From assembly GCA_045660745.1 (NCBI GenBank), contig JAZREJ010000005.1, positions 30,627 through 94,626 on the forward strand: a stretch of DNA of 64,000 bases, read 5' to 3'. This DNA is from RGIG6353 sp045660745. GTDB lineage: Bacteria > Bacillota > Clostridia > Oscillospirales > SIG627. Positions 59,515 to 64,000 of the stretch are shown piece by piece. A program made the translations under genes and the position numbers. Numbering within the stretch: position 1 is the first letter of the stretch; the number at the start of each line of letters is the position of its first letter. The notes under the pieces are model-generated. The model made no database searches, was not told where the DNA came from, and saw nothing but the letters and a program-made list of their open reading frames with translations.

Positions 59515-61098
59515 TTATGCGCTTTCGCCCATTACAACAACGATATCCATTTCCTCTCCGTCTCGCCATACTCTGATGGTAACCTCATCGCCCGGAGCAC
59601 TTGCATTAAGTGATGCGATAAGATCATCGGCTGTGGTTATATCCTTGCCGTTGTAGGCAATAATGATATCTCCTCCCTTGATACCGTACTTCTGTGCCGC
59701 TCCTCCGGGAGTTGCGAGAACGACTATTACACCGCGTGGAACCTGATAATATTCCGCATCGCGCTCGGTAAGTGCGTTGTAAGTAATACCGAGTGCCGCT
59801 TTGCCTTTAACGTAACTTGATTCGCCTCTGTTTGTGACGATTCCTTCCTCGCAAAGCTGATTTACGATATCCATAACACCATTTATGGGAAGCGAAAAGC
59901 CTATTCCCTCATATCCCGATGACAGCTTCAGAGTATTGATTCCTATCACCTCTCCCCTATCATTGAGAAGTGGTCCGCCGGAATTTCCGGGATTGATAGG
60001 TGCATCTATCTGAATAACGTACATCGTCTTTACAAATCTTCCGTAGTCATCGGTCATCGTAAGTGCTCTCTTTGCCTTTGAGACCATACCGCTTGTAGCA
60101 GTACCCGAAAGCTCGATTCCCGAAGGGCATCCGATAGCAATAACCGAATCTCCCGCAATTACCTTGTCAGAGTCTCCGATAACAACGGCTCGAAGAGTTT
60201 CCGCAGGCTCTATCTTAAGCACAGCAAGGTCTGAAAGCTCGTCAGTTCCGATGAGCTTCGCCTCATACTCGTTACCGTTTTCAAGTATTACCTTTATTGC
60301 GGATGCGTCTTCAACAACGTGAAAATTCGTTACTATATAACCGCTTTCGGTCAAAACAAATCCCGAGCCTACGCCTTCATACACAGAGGTGTGACCGAAA
60401 TAGCTGTACCCCTGTACCTGCGTCTTGATTCCAACAACGCTGGGGCTGGCAAATTCGATAAGCTCCTGACGTGTGAGCACTTCACCTGTGTATTCTGCGG
60501 AAATAACTGCATCTTCTCTTGCTTCTGCCTTTTTGACTTCTTCCTCTATTGAAGAGAAAACATCCTTATCCGTAGAAGAGTTCTCAGCTGTTACATCACC
60601 GCCGACATCATTCTCGGTGTTTTGAGCGCTGTCATTGGCACGGCTTATGTGTTCAAGTCTTTTTGTTGTTACGTAATAAGTTACAAACACCGTTGCGGTT
60701 ATCAAAAACAGTGCAGTCATAACTATCGCAAGAATCTTAACGCCGTTACCTTTTTTACAAGCCTTCTCGTAATTTTTCTTTTGAGAAAATCCACCGTAGG
60801 TGTGAGACGGACTCTGCGAGGACGTGGGCACAACAGGCGTTTGAGAAGGGATTACAGGCGGAACGTATATAGGTATCACACGCTCGTGCTGTATGGGAGC
60901 TGAAGCATTACCGTAATTTACCCCTGTGTTTGCATCACTTTCGGATTTCCCTGACACGCTTTCTGCAATTGGCTGTTTTTCGGATGCAGTATTTGATACG
61001 TCGGGTTTTAAGCTTTCATTCGCGTCATCGCGTACTCCTTCCGAAGAAGTATCGCGATTTATTTCATCAATATTTTTGTCATTGTAATTATCTGTCAT
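59515..61098 (-). CDS. htrA: HtrA/DegP-type membrane serine protease
   Basis: A quality-control protease of the cell surface. The 527 residues have a long Ser/Pro-rich cytosolic N-terminus (1-118), one membrane segment (about 121-143), a trypsin-like domain with His in VTNFHVVEDA, Asp in LSDLAVLKIEP and Ser in GNSGGPLL, and one PDZ domain (about 430-525: GIKGGDIIIAYNGKDI). This is the usual layout of Bacillota HtrA. GGAGGA precedes the ATG. Confidence 0.95.
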   Translation of the reverse strand: MTDNYNDKNIDEINRDTSSEGVRDDANESLKPDVSNTASEKQPIAESVSGKSESDANTGVNYGNASAPIQHERVIPIYVPPVIPSQTPVVPTSSQSPSHTYGGFSQKKNYEKACKKGNGVKILAIVMTALFLITATVFVTYYVTTKRLEHISRANDSAQNTENDVGGDVTAENSSTDKDVFSSIEEEVKKAEAREDAVISAEYTGEVLTRQELIEFASPSVVGIKTQVQGYSYFGHTSVYEGVGSGFVLTESGYIVTNFHVVEDASAIKVILENGNEYEAKLIGTDELSDLAVLKIEPAETLRAVVIGDSDKVIAGDSVIAIGCPSGIELSGTATSGMVSKAKRALTMTDDYGRFVKTMYVIQIDAPINPGNSGGPLLNDRGEVIGINTLKLSSGYEGIGFSLPINGVMDIVNQLCEEGIVTNRGESSYVKGKAALGITYNALTERDAEYYQVPRGVIVVLATPGGAAQKYGIKGGDIIIAYNGKDITTADDLIASLNASAPGDEVTIRVWRDGEEMDIVVVMGESA

Positions 61099-61312
61099 AA
61101 CTGAGTCCTCCTTTTGTACTGGTTACATAATAACACCTAAATTTTAATAAACAGTTATGAAATTTTAAGAATTTATAGACATTTTAAAGAATATTACGTT
61201 AAACCGACCGTTTTTTTGATTTTTTACCTTTTATTACCAAAAAGCAGAGCTGTTCAAAAGGCTCATTTAAAATCTGTTTCAAAAATAATTTATCACTTAA
61301 AATTGAATATCC

Positions 61313-61912
61313 AAAAGCCGTACAGATTTTTTGAAGTGAACCCAAAAGTTTAGACAAAATTAAATATTAAATCATTTGCGAATGAGCTCGGTACTGAACC
61401 GGGCTCATTCCTTTTAATTTGAGAGAGATTCTCTCGTTGTTGTAGTACATTTCGACCTTCAGCTGCCAAAGAAGTTTTCCATTATTCCGTTGTCCATACA
61501 GTTTCCTTTTCGGGACATACTTTGCGTAATATTGTGTTTGGCAAGAAGTCTTTGGTTCTCGGCGATGAGATCTTCTTCTACCTTTCGGTCAAGCTTAGGC
61601 GGACGACCTTTGTTAGAACCGCTTGCTTTGCAAGCTCTGCCTCGTCTTTCTTTCATCAGACCTTCGGCTCCTTCTTCTAAAAATATGCGTACCCACCTTT
61701 GTACTTGTTTTTGATAATTGTGTTCTTGACCTCTGGTTATATCCCAATACTTTCGCACTGTTTCGTTATATCCAAGTTGGTGTTCTCGCATATCCATTAT
61801 AACACCTATTTTGAATTCTGACGAGTACTTTTTTCTGCTTTTTTGACATAAAAATATGCACCTCCAAAAGTGTCTGACTTTTGGGGTGCATATCATTTCT
61901 GTACGGCTTTTT
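61313..61912 (-). mobile_element. Deleted IS3-family insertion sequence
   Basis: Inverted ends lie at 61313-61356 and 61871-61912: both read AAAGCCGTACAGA at the outside, then (after a short divergent part) ACCCAAAAGTTTAGACA versus CCCCAAAAGTCAGACA. The element is about 600 bp, half normal size, from loss of its middle. At the promoter-side end a long imperfect stem (about 61854-61871 with 61877-61893) is formed. Its outer end runs up to the stop of the oxidoreductase at 61913. Confidence 0.8.
61372..61896 (-). pseudogene. IS3 transposase remnant: OrfA joined to end of OrfB, frameshifted
   Basis: Reading from 61896, KKYSSEFKIGVIMDMREHQL and WVRIFLEEGAEGLMKERRG are an OrfA-type HTH protein. 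At about AENQRLLAKHNI it jumps to QSMSRKGNCMDNGIMENFFG, the last part of OrfB, so most of OrfB with its DDE catalytic core is deleted. A stop follows; one frame over the OrfB end continues as KVEMYYNNERISLKLKGMSP to 61372. It cannot make an active transposase. Confidence 0.85.
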
Positions 61913-62935
61913 TCAAAGTATTATTATCTGTCCGCAATTGTCGCAGGATTTTGTTTCCGCAAGCGCTATTCGTACTGCCTTCATGGAATCCTCTGGAGGA
62001 TTTATTACATTCTGTTCTCCTGTTTTTATGAGGTGTGCAAGGTATTTTACCTCTTTATAATACGGATTCTCTGTGCTGTATGAGGGAGTTATATTTTCTC
62101 CCGCACGGTTGACGACGTTAAATCCCATCTGATCGTATGTGATAGTGCCGTTGACGAAATTACAACGGAATGTTATCCAAAATTCGGAATCGGGAAGAAG
62201 CCAATCATCCTGAGAATTTATCGCCTTACAATCATCATATATATAATTGGTGGTAACAGCATCATAACCGCTTCCGCTGTAAAAGGTACGTCCAACAGAG
62301 CACACAGCCTTAGGCATTCCGAACAGCCACTGAACCATATCTATATCGTGTACGTGCTGATCAAAAAGTGCGCCACCGCCTTTTTCACGCTGTAATATCC
62401 ATCCGTTAAACGAGTGCATTGGGGTAGAGCCGCCTCTGAAGAAATATCCCGATAGCACATTTCCGAGCTTGTTGGTTGCAACGTACTCCTTAAGAACCTC
62501 ATAAACACCCTCAAAACGCTCACACTGCCCTACCATAAGATATTTATTGTTTCTGTTCGCAATATCTATCATGCGCTGGCATTCCTCAAGATTGAGAGCC
62601 ATAGGCTTTTCGCAAAGAACGTTTATTCCCGCATTGAGGCATTTACAAGTGACATCGCAATGCATGAAGGTAGGAAGCGCAACAACGACGAAATCGAGTT
62701 CTTCTGCAGCGAGCATCCGGTCAACCTCGTAATAGCAATTAAACATTGAAAAGTCATATTCGCGCACACCTATTCCCTTTATATTGTGCACCGATTCGTA
62801 GTTCTTGAATTTATTCGGGTCTGTGTCACAAACAGCAACAAGCCTGATGTCTGAGCCTTCTTCGATAAATCTGAGAAAATTATCAAGATGTCCTCTGCCC
62901 ATTGCACCAAGACCTATAAGACCTGCCTTTATCAT
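61913..62935 (-). CDS. Gfo/Idh/MocA-family oxidoreductase
   Basis: A 340-residue putative NAD(P)-dependent sugar or inositol dehydrogenase. KAGLIGLGAMGRGHLDNF gives the nucleotide-binding loop and NVLCEKPMALNLEEC the catalytic lysine; GGGALFDQHVHDIDMVQWL is the active-site helix. ATG 62935 is 7 bp after GGGAGG; the frame to 62950 overlaps that site. Promoter at 62968-62995. Its stop is right at the end of the IS remnant, so the last few residues may have changed. No partner genes stand nearby. Confidence 0.85.
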   Translation of the reverse strand: MIKAGLIGLGAMGRGHLDNFLRFIEEGSDIRLVAVCDTDPNKFKNYESVHNIKGIGVREYDFSMFNCYYEVDRMLAAEELDFVVVALPTFMHCDVTCKCLNAGINVLCEKPMALNLEECQRMIDIANRNNKYLMVGQCERFEGVYEVLKEYVATNKLGNVLSGYFFRGGSTPMHSFNGWILQREKGGGALFDQHVHDIDMVQWLFGMPKAVCSVGRTFYSGSGYDAVTTNYIYDDCKAINSQDDWLLPDSEFWITFRCNFVNGTITYDQMGFNVVNRAGENITPSYSTENPYYKEVKYLAHLIKTGEQNVINPPEDSMKAVRIALAETKSCDNCGQIIIL

Positions 62936-62967
62936 ACCAAAACCTCCCACTTTATCATCCTATTAAT

Positions 62968-62995
62968 ATCATATCCCAACGTTTAAAAAAGTCAA
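62968..62995 (-). promoter_or_regulatory. Promoter of the 61913 oxidoreductase
   Basis: On the minus strand TTGACT (62990-62995) and TATGAT (62968-62973) have 16-bp spacing. Confidence 0.65.
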
Positions 62996-63228
62996 TATTT
63001 TTTTGAAAAAATAGCAATTTTGTTACAATCGTTTCAAAATTGTATTAAACTTAATCGGTTACTTTCGGAAGAAGCGATATTGCATCTTAATCTGTTTTTA
63101 TTGTGTTTATATAGTCATTTTTGCATGGAATATGTTTAGTCCATGTTACTTTAGAACAGTATATAGTCCTAAATGCCAATGTGCCTATTTGATGCTTCTT
63201 TAGTTACAATCACATATTTAAGCACAAA
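62996..63228. other. Gene-free AT-rich stretch
   Basis: No gene is visible. A weak hairpin CATGGA/TCCATG (about 63125-63146) is the only structure I see. Confidence 0.4.
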
Positions 63229-63258
63229 AAGGAATTGCGATTTGCAATTCCTTTTTAG
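63228..63258. terminator. Hairpin terminator-like element
   Basis: AAAAAGGAATTGC pairs with GCAATTCCTTTTT with a short AT-rich loop. Either strand would have a T-run. No gene ends directly on its left side. Confidence 0.65.
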
Positions 63259-63281
63259 ATTGAAAGTTTTTCGGAATCCAA

Positions 63282-63328
63282 GGCTTTTTTGCAAAAAAGG
63301 TTTTGGTAGGTACAGGGCAGCGCCCTGT
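63282..63328. repeat. Paired small palindromes
   Basis: CTTTTTTGCAAAAAAG (about 63285-63300) and ACAGGGC-AGC-GCCCTGT (63312-63328) are two perfect palindromes in the gap before the SLH gene terminator. Confidence 0.5.
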
Positions 63329-63343
63329 TGTAATCATGCAAAA

Positions 63344-63367
63344 GCCGTGCATCGGAGGATGCACGCC
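63344..63367 (-). terminator. Terminator of SLH-domain gene
   Basis: A stem of about nine pairs (63345-63353 with 63358-63366) with GGAG loop and, on the minus strand, a following TTTTGC tract; it lies 9 bp past the stop at 63376. Confidence 0.65.
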
Positions 63368-63375
63368 TTTTTTCA

Positions 63376-64000
63376 TTACTTATTGCCTTCGATAAATCTC
63401 TGAAGGATGGTTGCCATTTCAGCTCTTGTTGCGGTGTTTGCGGGATTGAGGGTGGTCTCGGTCTTACCCTTGATAAATCCGTTTCCAACCACATACTTCA
63501 TTGCTGTCACTGCATAATCTGAAATGCTGCTTGCATCAACGAATGCGCTGATATCGGTCTTTTCACCTGCAGATACGTCATAACCCTTGTAATTTGCATA
63601 TCTGTACATGATGGTTGCAAACTGCTCACGGGTGATATTTGCATCGGGTGCAAATTCTGTATCCGATACGCCGTTCACGATTCCGTTTGCCTTCGCCCAT
63701 GCTACTGCCTTTGCGTAGTATGCGTCTGCCTCAACGTCTGCGAATGCCGCATTTCCGTCAACCTTGGGCTCGCCCTCGTTACGGTAAAGTACTGTTACAA
63801 GCATTGCTCGTGTTACGTTGCCATTCGGGTTGAATTCCGTCTCGGATACGCCGTTCATGAGCTTGTTTACTGCTACGTACTCTACGCTTGAGAAGAACCA
63901 GTCGCTGTTTGCAACGTCTGTGTATACGTTTGTCCAGGGGGTTATTACCTTTTCCCACTTAGCATAGAGTGTGATGCTTCTTGTTACCATGGTCTTGAAG
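63376..64000 (-). CDS. SLH-domain surface protein, N-terminus cut by window edge
   Basis: The last about 208 residues of a larger exported protein; its start is beyond the window. Three S-layer homology units follow one another: FSSVEYVAVNKLMNGVSE, then AKAVAWAKANGIVNGVSD, then YAVTAMKYVVGNGFIKGKTE, each ending in an NxTRAEM/TREQF-type block. SLH domains bind pyruvylated cell-wall polymers and hold proteins on the surface. Just before them ITLYAKWEK looks like the end of an InlB-type repeat, common in gut surface proteins. The frame is open to the edge, so the ATG at 63990 is not the true start. Confidence 0.9.
   Translation of the reverse strand, partial: FKTMVTRSITLYAKWEKVITPWTNVYTDVANSDWFFSSVEYVAVNKLMNGVSETEFNPNGNVTRAMLVTVLYRNEGEPKVDGNAAFADVEADAYYAKAVAWAKANGIVNGVSDTEFAPDANITREQFATIMYRYANYKGYDVSAGEKTDISAFVDASSISDYAVTAMKYVVGNGFIKGKTETTLNPANTATRAEMATILQRFIEGNK

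Overview
The window looks like a chromosome segment of an anaerobic, low-to-mid GC Bacillota, most likely a gut-type clostridium of the endospore-forming lineage. Supporting signs are spoIIR, the operon order priA-def-fmt-rsmB-rlmN-prpC-prkC-rsgA, ylxM-ffh-rpsP-khpA and infC-rpmI-rplT, pyruvate:ferredoxin oxidoreductase, pyruvate formate-lyase, strong AGGAGG-type ribosome binding sites and near-consensus sigma-A promoters. Assignment below class level cannot be made from the sequence alone. No rRNA, complete tRNA or CRISPR array is visible.

Left part (1-22300): a partial nicotinate phosphoribosyltransferase; a sugar module of three Gfo/Idh/MocA oxidoreductases, the first fused to a NagB-type deaminase domain, with a divergent AraC regulator; pflB-pflA behind a ZTP riboswitch and terminator; a PHP-domain protein; an alpha/beta hydrolase with uracil-DNA glycosylase; a serine dehydratase carrying an N-terminal HTH domain; an unrecognised protein; leucine-type dehydrogenase; a CapA-like protein; an OmpR/HAMP-kinase pair; mtaB; and a large glycosidase-like barrel protein.

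Middle part (22300-30100): an S1-domain protein, then a strand-switched patch with a decayed gene, a deacetylase-like gene, tRNA-3'-end-like repeats, a symmetric array of small hairpins and a truncated IS3-type element. A CapA/M20 peptidase pair and a beta-helix protein follow.

Core block (30200-52800, almost all minus strand): khpA, rpsP, ffh and ylxM; rsgA, prkC, prpC, rlmN, rsmB, yugP, fmt, def and priA; two exported proteins of unknown role; rplT, rpmI and infC behind an attenuator-like leader; an LtaS-type enzyme; spoIIR; a small lipoprotein; and nifJ.

Right part (53000-64000): a NERD protein, a BspA-like leucine-rich surface protein, a second sugar module (dgoD, ceramidase-like, PHP protein) divergent from an AraC regulator, an HtrA protease, a second IS3-type remnant, another Gfo/Idh/MocA protein, and the C-terminal end of an SLH-domain surface protein.

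Pyruvate can be split by both PFL and PFOR. The ZTP riboswitch links PFL to formate and one-carbon supply. The two AraC-flanked modules suggest use of amino sugars, inositol-like sugars and galactonate or other host or plant sugar acids.
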